From Marinimicrobium locisalis (lineage in GTDB: Bacteria; Pseudomonadota; Gammaproteobacteria; Pseudomonadales; Cellvibrionaceae): a stretch of DNA of 64,000 bases. The first letter of the stretch is position 1; every line of letters starts with the position of its first letter. This document shows positions 7,817 to 16,000 of the stretch, piece by piece. The DNA is taken from contig NZ_JBDLLG010000003.1 in NCBI RefSeq assembly GCF_039822625.1, positions 62,001 through 126,000 on the forward strand, given 5' to 3'. A program made the position numbers and the translations under genes. Under the pieces are notes generated by a model, which ran no database searches, had not been told where the DNA came from, and saw nothing but the letters and a program-made list of their open reading frames with translations.

Positions 7817-9466
7817 ATGAGCGAGGACACTCTGAAAGTCACCCGCCCGCGCCGCGTCACCTTCCCCTGGCTGAGTGCCCTGGCCGGGCTGCTACTGGCC
7901 GCCTACCTACTCGCCGCCGCCGATCCGGCACTGCTCAAAGACCTGGGCCTGATGCCGGCGGGCTACCAACTGCACCCCTGGCTGCAAACCCAGGAGACCA
8001 AGGCCGCGGCGCTATTGCTCTATTGCCTGATCATTCTGTGGGAGGTATTCCGGCATAGCCGCCGCCTGCGCGCTTTCGATCGAGATATCGAACGGCTGAG
8101 AACCGAGGTGAATCAGGTTTGGCAAAGCAAAAAACAGTTGCAGCTGAAGGCCCACACCTTCGCCGGCCACGCCGATAAGCTCAAGCTGTTCATCAGCGAA
8201 AAGCTATTGGAATACATCGAGTACGATGAGAAGTTTCTGCACTTCAAAAGCATCGCCGCCGAGGTCCGCCACAACGGTGTGATCTGTTTCGATAAGGTCC
8301 AGACCGCGCTTGAAGCCCACTTGGACCAGGGTGGCGACGAAGCCACCCGCGTCCGGGATCAGGATGCCTACACCGCCATGCGCTACCTTTGGGATCTGCT
8401 GGATTTGTCCACCACGGACAACATCGCCCTGCACATCGGCAACCATCTGTGTGAGTGCGAGGAGCACTACTACCAGCAACTGCTGAGTGAGTCGGGCGCC
8501 CAGGCGGTGCCCCACCGGCCCGACTACCCGCCACGCCGGGCAACGCTGCGAGCCCTGGCACCCCTGCTGCAGGACTCCCCCGCCCGCTTGGAAACCCTGG
8601 ACCACGGCAACGACGGCGCCGTTATCCTGGATGAAGACCCCCAGTTTCGCGCCCACCTGAACCCCACCGACGCCCTGCTGGGGAATGAAAACCACTTTGT
8701 CCTGCTACTGGAAAACCTGCTGAAGAACGCCCAGTTCTTTGCCCGCAAAAAAGCCAAGTCGCGCTACAACCGGGTGGCGCTCACCCTGGGTCAGCAACGG
8801 GGGCGAGTGGAGCTCACCGTCTATAACCGGGGCCCTCACATCGAGCCGGAGGCCATGGAGCAGATTTTTCAACTGGGGTATTCCACCCGGCGCGCCAAGG
8901 AGCACCACGGCAAGGGGCTGGGCCTGTTCTTCGTGCAGGAGATCGTCAAAGGTTACGAAGGCCGCATTTGGGTGGAAAACGTGGAAAACCGCTCCGCCTA
9001 CTACTCCCTTCGCATTGCCCTGGCCAGCGGCCGGCTGACCACCGAAGTCATCGAAGTGCTGCTGGACGAGCAAGGCCAGCCCTATTGCCGCCGGGCAAAC
9101 AGCGAAGCGGCGGGGGAAGCCAGCCTGGAGTGGGACTTCGAGGAGGCTATTACCCGGGTGGAGCTGACCCCCACCGCCAGCCAAAACACCCTGGCCCTGG
9201 AAGTTGACCCCAAGGGTGATAAAGAAACGCTGCTCGACCCGGACCACGCCGCCATACCGCGCTGGGCCCTGAAGATTCAACCGCGCCGCAAGGGTGGCAA
9301 ACTAACCTTTACCCCCCTTGATGTGGCCGGAGTCTGCTTTCATGTAAAGCTGCCCACCGCCGCCTCCCGTCTGGACGGCGAGGAGGAAGATCTGGACGCA
9401 CTGGCCCCGCGGGAGGAGGAGCTCAACCGCCCGTTTGAAGGGCTGGAAGACTACCGGGGGAGCTGA
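7817..9466 (+). CDS. membrane sensor histidine kinase, atypical
   Basis: A 549-residue protein. Two TM helices lie at about 16-35 and 62-82 with little periplasmic sequence between, so any signal is probably sensed in the membrane. The C-terminal half has a clear HATPase: N-box LLLENLLKNAQFFARKK (about 295-311), then an FQLGYSTRRAKEHHGKGLGL segment and VQEIVKGYEGRIWVEN. A standard H-box (HExxxP) is not visible in the helical region before it, so the phospho-acceptor helix is atypical. About 160 residues follow the HATPase, more than usual. The start is the ATG at 7817 with GAGGGAG ahead of it; the frame is open further upstream only as an overlap with the regulator gene. Confidence 0.82.
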   Translation: MSEDTLKVTRPRRVTFPWLSALAGLLLAAYLLAAADPALLKDLGLMPAGYQLHPWLQTQETKAAALLLYCLIILWEVFRHSRRLRAFDRDIERLRTEVNQVWQSKKQLQLKAHTFAGHADKLKLFISEKLLEYIEYDEKFLHFKSIAAEVRHNGVICFDKVQTALEAHLDQGGDEATRVRDQDAYTAMRYLWDLLDLSTTDNIALHIGNHLCECEEHYYQQLLSESGAQAVPHRPDYPPRRATLRALAPLLQDSPARLETLDHGNDGAVILDEDPQFRAHLNPTDALLGNENHFVLLLENLLKNAQFFARKKAKSRYNRVALTLGQQRGRVELTVYNRGPHIEPEAMEQIFQLGYSTRRAKEHHGKGLGLFFVQEIVKGYEGRIWVENVENRSAYYSLRIALASGRLTTEVIEVLLDEQGQPYCRRANSEAAGEASLEWDFEEAITRVELTPTASQNTLALEVDPKGDKETLLDPDHAAIPRWALKIQPRRKGGKLTFTPLDVAGVCFHVKLPTAASRLDGEEEDLDALAPREEELNRPFEGLEDYRGS

Positions 9467-9572
9467 GCGGCGGGTTGAAATCACCCGGCCCGCCCCCATT
9501 TCCCATTTACCGGAACTACTACGGGGCGGCCCCATATTGAGGCCTTTTATAGGGGCTATTGATTTTTGCCCC

Positions 9573-9601
9573 TTGCCTGCCCGCATAGCAATCCTTATTA
9601 T
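9573..9601 (+). promoter_or_regulatory. sigma-70 promoter for trxA
   Basis: TTGCCT (9573-9578) and TATTAT (9596-9601) are separated by exactly 17 nt. The predicted transcript starts near 9608 and gives a leader of about 150 nt, which contains an 8-bp perfect hairpin (CGACCGCG 9695-9702 with CGCGGTCG 9709-9716). Confidence 0.65.
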
Positions 9602-9755
9602 GCTGGCACACGTATAAAGGGCGTCTCGGAACTTTCGCAGATGCTCCCGGCGGCCAGAGAAGCTCTGGGCGGTCCGAGAGGCCCTGAGCGGCTCCGACCG
9701 CGCTTGCTCGCGGTCGACACCGCTTCACACACGAATGAATTGGAGATCCTGCTTT

Positions 9756-10085
9756 ATGAGTAGCGACGCTATTGTGCACGTCACTGATGATAATTTCGAA
9801 GCCGAAGTGCTTCAGGCTGACAAGCCGGTACTGGTGGACTTCTGGGCGGCCTGGTGCGGCCCCTGTAAGATGATCGCCCCGATCCTGGATGAGCTGGCCG
9901 GCACCCACGCCGACAAGATCAAGATCACCAAGATGGATGTGGACGCCAACAAAGAAGTACCCGGCAAATTCAACATCCGCGGGATTCCCACGCTCATTAT
10001 CTTCAAAAATGGCGAGCCGGACTCCACCAAAGTGGGCGCACTGTCCAAGCAGCAGCTGGTCGACTTTATCGAAGGCGCGCTGTAA
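9756..10085 (+). CDS. trxA: thioredoxin 1
   Basis: Cytoplasmic thiol-disulfide oxidoreductase, 109 residues, the normal length. The redox motif WCGPC (C34, C37) follows VDFWAAW, and the cis-proline turn is GIPTLIIFKNG. The start is ATG 9756, preceded by GGAGAT at good spacing; an upstream in-frame ATG at 9735 would add seven non-conserved residues. It has its own promoter and lies just upstream of rho, a neighbourhood widespread in gammaproteobacteria. A G+C-rich hairpin with TTT follows it. Confidence 0.97.
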   Translation: MSSDAIVHVTDDNFEAEVLQADKPVLVDFWAAWCGPCKMIAPILDELAGTHADKIKITKMDVDANKEVPGKFNIRGIPTLIIFKNGEPDSTKVGALSKQQLVDFIEGAL

Positions 10086-10129
10086 TCAGCGCCCCCTCCT
10101 CGGCAGCCCCCGCCAAGCGGGCGGCCGCC

Positions 10130-10146
10130 GGGCCCGCGGGCCCTTT
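10130..10146 (+). terminator. terminator after trxA
   Basis: Self-complementary GGGCCCGCGGGCCC (10130-10143) followed by TTT, 45 nt after the trxA stop. The T-run is short, so termination may be partial. Confidence 0.4.
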
Positions 10147-10157
10147 CGAGCCCGACT

Positions 10158-10186
10158 TTGCACAACCCCGTTTTTATCGCTATACT
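10158..10186 (+). promoter_or_regulatory. sigma-70 promoter of rho
   Basis: TTGCAC (10158-10163) and TATACT (10181-10186) lie 17 nt apart. Transcription from about 10193 would give rho a 5' leader of roughly 550 nt, which includes the repeat array at 10452-10611. This explains the 661-bp gene-free stretch between trxA and rho. Confidence 0.65.
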
Positions 10187-10451
10187 CCCCTCATCCGATG
10201 TTTGCCCGGCCTTGATTCAGCTCCAACTTTCCATCCGGTTCGATGGGCCAGCCAAATCGATGGGCAGCTCCGGGGAGTTGACTGAAGCGCCAGTCAGTTT
10301 CCGATAAATTCCCGCTCGTTTCTCTGTTTACATGCCCTGTGGCCTCGCCATGCCGGCCGGCACTCAGCGTATAGGCAGTGATAGCAGCACCGGGGCCAAA
10401 CATACGCTCTGCGCGCCCAACAGCAACAATTTCACGCGCGAGCGGGCTGAG

Positions 10452-10611
10452 CAGCCCTGAGCGGATATATGGACAGCCTTGAGCGAATTGGACAGCCCTG
10501 AGCGAATTGGACAGCCCTGAGCGCACATAATTGGACAAGCCTTGGGCGAACGAAATTTAAGCCCTTGAGCGAACAAGAAGAAGCTCTCTTGAGCGAACAA
10601 AACAGCCCGGC
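10452..10611 (+). repeat. degenerate tandem repeat array in the rho leader
   Basis: About seven direct units of 19-24 nt share the core GCCCTGAGCGAA, often followed by TTGGA. Unit starts are near 10452, 10474, 10493, 10512, 10536, 10560 and 10582. Units 2 and 3 differ at a single base; later units drift to CTTGAGCGAACAA. The array lies 3' of the predicted rho promoter and ends about 135 nt before the start codon, so it should be transcribed. There are no unique spacers, so it is not a CRISPR array. Confidence 0.8.
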
Positions 10612-10746
10612 AGCAGTCGTAAGGCTTGATTCAATAAGCCCTGCGCGCCGTCAAAACCATCCGACCGGATGTTTTAAGACCTGAATTACCAAATCACATA
10701 TCCCTTAACCCTTTACAACTAACCTTACACAACAAAGTCACACTGT

Positions 10747-12006
10747 ATGAATTTAACCGACCTGAAAACAAAGCCCATCGAAGAACTGATCAACATTGCG
10801 CGGGAGATGGGGCTGGAAAGCATGGCCCGTTCGCGCAAGCAGGACATTATCTTCAACATCCTCAAACGCCACGCCAAAAGCGGTGAAGATATCTACGGCG
10901 ACGGCGTGCTGGAAATTCTGCAAGATGGCTTTGGCTTTCTGCGCTCGGCCGACAGCTCTTACCTGGCCGGCCCCGACGACATCTACGTCTCCCCGAGCCA
11001 GATTCGCCGCTTCAACCTACGCACCGGCGACACCATTGCGGGGAAAATTCGGCCCCCAAAGGAAGGCGAACGCTACTTCGCACTCCTGAAAGTCAACGAA
11101 ATCAACTTTGACAAGCCCGAAAGTTCCCGCCATAAGATTCTGTTCGAAAACCTTACCCCCCTCTTCCCGGATGAGCGCCTGCGCCTCGAAGCCGGTAACG
11201 GTTCCACCGAAGACCTGACTCCGCGCATCATTGACCTGATCTCGCCGATCGGCAAAGGCCAGCGCGGTTTGATCGTGGCGCCGCCGAAGGCCGGTAAGAC
11301 GCTAATGATGCAGAACATTGCCCAGGCGATTACCCGCAACAACCCCGAGTGTCACCTGATCGTTCTGCTGATCGACGAGCGTCCGGAGGAAGTGACCGAG
11401 ATGCAGCGTTCGGTCCGCGGCGAAGTGGTGGCCTCCACCTTCGACGAACCGCCCGCCCGCCACGTACAGGTAGCCGACATGGTGATCGAACGGGCCAAGC
11501 GCCTGGTCGAGCACAAAAAAGACGTGGTCATTTTGCTCGACTCCATCACCCGCCTCGCGCGCGCATACAACACCGTCATCCCCTCTTCGGGCAAAGTGCT
11601 CACCGGTGGTGTGGACGCCCATGCACTGGAGCGCCCCAAGCGCTTCTTTGGCGCCGCGCGCAATATCGAAGAAGGCGGCAGCCTGACCATTGTCGCCACC
11701 GCGCTGGTGGATACCGGCTCGAAGATGGACGAGGTGATCTACGAAGAATTTAAGGGCACCGGTAACCTGGAACTGCACCTGGACCGCAAAATCTCTGAAA
11801 AGCGCATCTACCCGGCCATCAACGTGCGCCGCTCCGGCACCCGCCGAGAGGACCTGCTGATGAAAGAAGATGAGATGCAGCGCTCCTGGATTCTGCGCCG
11901 GCTGCTACACGACATGGAAGACGTGGCCGCGACCGAGTTCCTGGTGGACAAGCTGAAAGACTTCAAAACCAATGATGAATTCTTCCTGTCCATGAAGCGC
12001 AAGTAG
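10747..12006 (+). CDS. rho: transcription termination factor Rho
   Basis: Hexameric RNA-dependent ATPase/helicase that ends transcription at C-rich, untranslated RNA. The 419 residues match the family length. It has an N-terminal helical domain, a cold-shock-like primary RNA-binding domain (GVLEILQDGFGFLRS, then DDIYVSPSQIRRFNLRTGD), Walker A APPKAGKT (about 178-185), Walker B VVILLDSITRLARAYN, and the Q/R-loop segment GGVDAHALERPKRFFGAARN. Rho is autoregulated by premature termination in its own leader in Escherichia coli. Here the leader is long and carries a tandem repeat array, so a similar feedback is plausible but not shown. Confidence 0.98.
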   Translation: MNLTDLKTKPIEELINIAREMGLESMARSRKQDIIFNILKRHAKSGEDIYGDGVLEILQDGFGFLRSADSSYLAGPDDIYVSPSQIRRFNLRTGDTIAGKIRPPKEGERYFALLKVNEINFDKPESSRHKILFENLTPLFPDERLRLEAGNGSTEDLTPRIIDLISPIGKGQRGLIVAPPKAGKTLMMQNIAQAITRNNPECHLIVLLIDERPEEVTEMQRSVRGEVVASTFDEPPARHVQVADMVIERAKRLVEHKKDVVILLDSITRLARAYNTVIPSSGKVLTGGVDAHALERPKRFFGAARNIEEGGSLTIVATALVDTGSKMDEVIYEEFKGTGNLELHLDRKISEKRIYPAINVRRSGTRREDLLMKEDEMQRSWILRRLLHDMEDVAATEFLVDKLKDFKTNDEFFLSMKRK

Positions 12007-12016
12007 TAGCGCATAA

Positions 12017-12101
12017 CAGGTGGCGGGCTCACGCCCTAACCTATCGGCCCTACATAAATTTCTAACGTGTAGGGCAGGTAAGGGCGTGAGCCCGCCACCT
12101 G
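12017..12101. repeat. long nested palindrome between rho and ubiD
   Basis: Arms 12017-12042 and 12076-12101 are inverted copies of 26 bp with one mismatch pair. Inside them GCCCTACA (12047-12054) and TGTAGGGC (12068-12075) form a second 8-bp stem. As RNA it would form a very stable hairpin just after the rho stop and may act as terminator or RNA-protecting element. Its GTAGGGC element recurs in other intergenic palindromes of this window (13609, 13686, 27954). Confidence 0.8.
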
Positions 12102-12129
12102 CCATAATCCAACCCAAACAACCCTTCCT

Positions 12130-13599
12130 ATGAAATACCGCGACCTCCGAGACTTCATCAGCCTGCTGGAAAAACGCGGCGAGCTTAAACGCATCCCCAC
12201 CGAAGTGGACCCCTACCTCGAAATTACTGAGATCTGCGACCGCACCCTGCGTGCCGGCGGGCCCGCGCTGCTGTTTGAAAACCCCAAAGGCCATGACATA
12301 CCCCTGCTCGGCAATTTATTTGGCACTCCGGAGCGGGTGGCGTTGGGCATGGGCGAGGAGTCGGTGGAGGCGTTGCGGGAAGTGGGCAAGTTGCTCGCGT
12401 TTCTAAAGGAGCCCGAGCCGCCCAAGGGCTTCAAGGATGCCTGGGAGAAGCTGCCCATTTTCAAACAGGTTCTGAACATGGGGCCGAAAGTAGTGCGTAA
12501 GGCGCCCTGCCAGGAAGTGGTGCTCGAAGGCGATGAGGTCGACTTGGACCGTCTGCCCATTCAAACTTGTTGGCCCGGTGATGCCGGCCCGCTGGTCACT
12601 TGGCCGCTGGTGATTACCCGCGGGCCGGAAAAAGAGCGGCAGAACCTGGGCATCTATCGCATGCAGAAGATCGGGAGCAACCGCCTGATTATGCGCTGGC
12701 TCGCCCACCGTGGCGGCGCCCTGGATTTTCGCGATTGGCAAAAGGCGCACCCTGGTGAGTCCTTCCCGGTGTCCATTGCCCTGGGGGCGGACCCGGCCAC
12801 TATTTTGGGAGCCGTAACGCCAGTACCCGACTCCCTATCCGAATACGGCTTTGCCGGGCTGTTACGCGGCGATAAAACCGAAGTGGTGCAAAGCAAAGGC
12901 AACAACTTGCAAGTGCCGGCTTCCGCCGAGTTTATTCTGGAAGGCCACATCGCCCCGGATGACCTGGCCGAAGAGGGCCCTTTTGGGGACCACACCGGTT
13001 ACTACAATGAAGTGGACCGCTTCCCCGTGTTCACCGTGGAGCGTATTACCCACCGCAAAAACCCCATTTACCACAGCACCTACACCGGTCGGCCGCCGGA
13101 TGAACCGGCCATACTCGGGGTCGCGCTGAATGAAGTGTTCGTGCCCATTCTGCACAAACAGTTTCCGGAAATTGTCGACTTCTATTTGCCACCGGAGGGC
13201 TGTTCATACCGCATGGCGGTGGTGACTATGAAAAAACAGTACCCCGGTCACGCCAAGCGAGTAATGATGGGCGTGTGGTCGTTCTTGCGGCAGTTCATGT
13301 ACACCAAGTTCGTGATCGTGGTGGACGACGATGTGAATGCGCGAGACTGGAAAGATGTCATCTGGGCCATTACCACCCGCATGGACCCCAGCCGGGATAC
13401 GGTGCTGGTGGACAACACCCCCATCGACTACCTGGACTTTGCCTCCCCCGTTTCCGGCCTGGGCTCGAAGATGGGGCTGGATGCGACCAACAAGTGGCCC
13501 GGTGAAACTGATCGCGAATGGGGCAGTCCCATCGTTCAGGACCCTGCCGTCAAGCAGCGGGTCGACGCGCTGTGGGATGAGCTAGGGATTGATTCATAA
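12130..13599 (+). CDS. ubiD: 4-hydroxy-3-polyprenylbenzoate decarboxylase UbiD
   Basis: Decarboxylates 4-hydroxy-3-polyprenylbenzoate in ubiquinone synthesis using a prenylated flavin made by UbiX. The 489-residue length is normal. Recognisable family segments are KYRDLRDFISLLEKRGELKR at the N-terminus, ITRGPEKERQNLGIYRMQ, EGPFGDHTGYYNEVDRFPVF with the catalytic Glu/Asp region, and VVDDDVNARDWKDVIWAITT near the C-terminus. It is downstream of rho but separated from it by a strong palindrome. Confidence 0.96.
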   Translation: MKYRDLRDFISLLEKRGELKRIPTEVDPYLEITEICDRTLRAGGPALLFENPKGHDIPLLGNLFGTPERVALGMGEESVEALREVGKLLAFLKEPEPPKGFKDAWEKLPIFKQVLNMGPKVVRKAPCQEVVLEGDEVDLDRLPIQTCWPGDAGPLVTWPLVITRGPEKERQNLGIYRMQKIGSNRLIMRWLAHRGGALDFRDWQKAHPGESFPVSIALGADPATILGAVTPVPDSLSEYGFAGLLRGDKTEVVQSKGNNLQVPASAEFILEGHIAPDDLAEEGPFGDHTGYYNEVDRFPVFTVERITHRKNPIYHSTYTGRPPDEPAILGVALNEVFVPILHKQFPEIVDFYLPPEGCSYRMAVVTMKKQYPGHAKRVMMGVWSFLRQFMYTKFVIVVDDDVNARDWKDVIWAITTRMDPSRDTVLVDNTPIDYLDFASPVSGLGSKMGLDATNKWPGETDREWGSPIVQDPAVKQRVDALWDELGIDS

Positions 13600-13608
13600 T
13601 CGGATGAC

Positions 13609-13637
13609 GGCGGATGCGCTGCGCTTATCCGCCCTAC
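13609..13637. repeat. REP-like palindrome, copy A, after ubiD
   Basis: GGCGGATGCGCTGCGCTTATCCGCCCTAC, a self-complementary element 10 nt after the ubiD stop. It faces copy B at 13686 in inverted orientation, like the paired REP elements of enterobacteria and pseudomonads. Confidence 0.7.
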
Positions 13638-13685
13638 GGAACTAAAATTCATAACCCGGGTAATAGCGAATGCACCCTGGGCTCC

Positions 13686-13715
13686 GTAGGGCGAATATGC
13701 CAAAGGCGCATCGGC
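13686..13715. repeat. REP-like palindrome, copy B
   Basis: Begins GTAGGGCGAATATGCC and ends GGCGCATCGGCC: a diverged relative of the element at 27954, in inverted orientation to copy A 48 nt away. It lies about 30 nt before the next start codon. Confidence 0.6.
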
Positions 13716-13744
13716 CGTGACCGACACTTTGGGGCGCGCGCACT

Positions 13745-14980
13745 ATGCGTTTATTGACGTGGTTATTGCTGAGCGGTTTTGCATTGCCAGCCCTGGCCGA
13801 TTCCAGCACCTATCCCATTCACTATCACATTACGCTGAACCCGGAGAAAGAGCGGGCCGAAGTCGTGATCGAAAGTGACCACGGGGGCCAATTAAAGCAA
13901 CTGGACTTTAACCTCACCTACGGCGACTACTCCAACTTCGAAGCCAACGGTTCCTTCGAAATTGAGGACGACCGCGCGATCTGGCACCCGCCGGCAGAAG
14001 ACGCTCGCTTACGCTTTCACGCAACAGTGACCCACGAGCGAGACCCCGGCGAATACGACGCGATGATCACCGAGGACTGGGCGATCTTTCGTGGAGATAA
14101 CATTATTCCACCGGCCTGGGCCCGAACCGATAAGGGCGCCAGGGCGAAAGCCTACCTGACTTTCACCCTGCCCGAGGAGTGGACCAGCGTCACCACCGGC
14201 TGGAAAAAGCTGGACGATCGGCGCTTTCGCATCGACAACTCCGAGCGCCGGTTTGACCGCCCCACCGGTTGGATGATTGCGGGAAAATTGGGCACACGCC
14301 GGGAGCAGCTGGGAGACACGCACCTGGTGGTCAGTGCCCCGAAGGGCAGCAGCCTGCGGCGAATGGATGTGATAACCCTGATTACCAATGTCTGGCCGGA
14401 AGTGGAGAAGGCCTTCGGGACCACGCCCCCCAAGTTCGCGGTTATCGGCCACGGCGAGCCCATGTGGCGCGGCGCGCTGTCCGGGCCCAACGCGCTTTTT
14501 TTGCACGGCGACCGACCCATGGTTAGTGAAAACGGTACCAGCACGGTCATTCATGAACTGATGCATGTGGTAACCCGCATCCGCAGTAAAGATAAGAGCG
14601 ACTGGCTGGCCGAAGGCTTGGCCGAGTACTACGCAGTCGAGCTGATGTACCGAGCCGGCGCTCTCACCCAACAACGCCGGGAGCGTACCCTGAATAGCCT
14701 GAGAAAGTGGGCCGACAATGACGAGGTCACCAACCTCAGAACCGGCGATTCCTCAGGCGCCATCACCGCACGGGCCGTGCTCTTGTTTGATGAGCTGGAC
14801 CGGGAAATTCAGAGGGTGACCGACAACAAGCACTCGCTGGACGATGTGGTTCACCTGATGATTGAGGAACGGGTGGTCAGTACCGAGGAGCTGCGCGCAT
14901 TTGTCGAACAGGTGATGGGCAAACCCTCCGCAACACTGGATACCCCTCTGCTGGCGAAGGGCGACAACAACGGCGACTAG
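13745..14980 (+). CDS. exported zinc metallopeptidase, gluzincin-like (M1/M61 type)
   Basis: A 411-residue protein with a cleavable signal peptide (LLTWLLLSGFALPALA, cut near residue 18). The N-terminal half is beta-rich, as in M1/M61 peptidases. The zinc site is HELMH (H270, E271, H274) with a likely third ligand Glu290 in WLAEGLAEYY, the arrangement of clan MA(E) gluzincins. A C-terminal helical region follows. It is therefore a periplasmic or secreted peptidase, probably acting on short or N-terminal peptides (inference). The spacing between HExxH and Glu is shorter than in classical M1 enzymes. It stands alone downstream of a REP-like pair. Confidence 0.75.
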   Translation: MRLLTWLLLSGFALPALADSSTYPIHYHITLNPEKERAEVVIESDHGGQLKQLDFNLTYGDYSNFEANGSFEIEDDRAIWHPPAEDARLRFHATVTHERDPGEYDAMITEDWAIFRGDNIIPPAWARTDKGARAKAYLTFTLPEEWTSVTTGWKKLDDRRFRIDNSERRFDRPTGWMIAGKLGTRREQLGDTHLVVSAPKGSSLRRMDVITLITNVWPEVEKAFGTTPPKFAVIGHGEPMWRGALSGPNALFLHGDRPMVSENGTSTVIHELMHVVTRIRSKDKSDWLAEGLAEYYAVELMYRAGALTQQRRERTLNSLRKWADNDEVTNLRTGDSSGAITARAVLLFDELDREIQRVTDNKHSLDDVVHLMIEERVVSTEELRAFVEQVMGKPSATLDTPLLAKGDNNGD

Positions 14981-15083
14981 ACCGGTGGCACGCCCCCCGG
15001 GAGGGAGGCGCTTCCATTACCGGTTGGGCCGAGGCACAATAGGGTCAGGCTCACTATAACCTCAACATCGGAGACCCACGGCA

Positions 15084-15857
15084 ATGTATAAAAAGTGTTT
15101 AATCGCCGTTATCGCCCTGCTGGGCTTTGTCTTTACCGCTCTCACCGCCCAGGCCCAAGGCCAGTTCAAGGTTCTGCTGTTTACCAAAACCGACGGGTTT
15201 CACCACAAGGCCATTAATGAAGGCGTCACCGCCATGCGCCAGATGGCGGAGAAACACCATTTCTCCATGGATTGGCACGAGGACGCTTCGGTGTTCACCG
15301 AGGACAATCTCGAGCAGTACGATGTGATTTTCTTCCTTCTGACCACTGGCGACATTCTCAATGCTGAGCAACAAGTGGCCATGGAGAAGTTCGTCCAATC
15401 CGGCAAGGGGTTTGTGGGAGTCCACAGCGCCTCGGACACCGAGTACGACTGGGACTGGTACACCCAAATGGTGGGCCGCACTTTCCACATTCACCCGGCC
15501 ATCCAGACCGGCGAGCTGGAGGTGCTGAGCCGGGACTTTCCGGGCATGGAACAAATGCCCGATCGCTTCTGGTGGACCGACGAGTTCTACGAATTCGGCG
15601 GGGAGCGCATCGACACCCTGAACTACATTCTGGCCCTGGACGAGGACAGCTTCGAGCCCTACGCCAAATGGGGTGAAAAAGAGAGCCAGGACCAGGATTT
15701 CCGCCCCATGGCCTGGTACCACGAATACGACGGCGGCCGAGCCTTCTACACCGCCCTGGGCCACGTGCCCGCCACCTACAGCGATGACCTGTTCCTCGAC
15801 CACGTCTACGGCGGGCTAATGTGGGCCGCCACTGGCAAGGGCCTGAAGCAGCGCTAG
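15084..15857 (+). CDS. secreted ThuA-domain protein
   Basis: A 257-residue protein with signal peptide KCLIAVIALLGFVFTALTAQA. The mature part is a ThuA-like, class I glutamine amidotransferase-like fold: VLLFTKTDGFHHKAI at the first strand, YDVIFFLLTTGDIL, GKGFVGVHSASDTEYDW, and the C-terminal ALGHVPATYSDDLF. The amidotransferase nucleophile cysteine is absent at the elbow, as usual for ThuA proteins. These proteins are often linked to carbohydrate metabolism, and some are sugar hydrolases or isomerases, but the substrate here is unknown. Ribosome-binding site CGGAGACC precedes the ATG. Confidence 0.85.
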   Translation: MYKKCLIAVIALLGFVFTALTAQAQGQFKVLLFTKTDGFHHKAINEGVTAMRQMAEKHHFSMDWHEDASVFTEDNLEQYDVIFFLLTTGDILNAEQQVAMEKFVQSGKGFVGVHSASDTEYDWDWYTQMVGRTFHIHPAIQTGELEVLSRDFPGMEQMPDRFWWTDEFYEFGGERIDTLNYILALDEDSFEPYAKWGEKESQDQDFRPMAWYHEYDGGRAFYTALGHVPATYSDDLFLDHVYGGLMWAATGKGLKQR

Positions 15858-16000
15858 CAGCGGGTACTCTCTCGGCGCCGGGTGCTCCCCGGCGCCTCTT
15901 GCCTCATACCGCCAACCAGAACACAACTTCCCCAACGTTCTCCACGTATACTAGGCTTAATATATTCAGTTTTTCCGAGACTGGAGTGCGAGGCCGCCCA

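Noticed and set aside
10191..10600. Minus-strand open frames across the rho leader
   Set aside because: They translate the tandem repeats into repetitive peptides without family features or good starts, and lie in a predicted untranslated leader.
10452..10611. CRISPR-like array
   Set aside because: Units are too short and adjacent, with no unique spacers and no cas genes.
15821..16000. N-terminal extension of the S8 protease
   Set aside because: It would place the lipoprotein signal 60 residues inside the protein.
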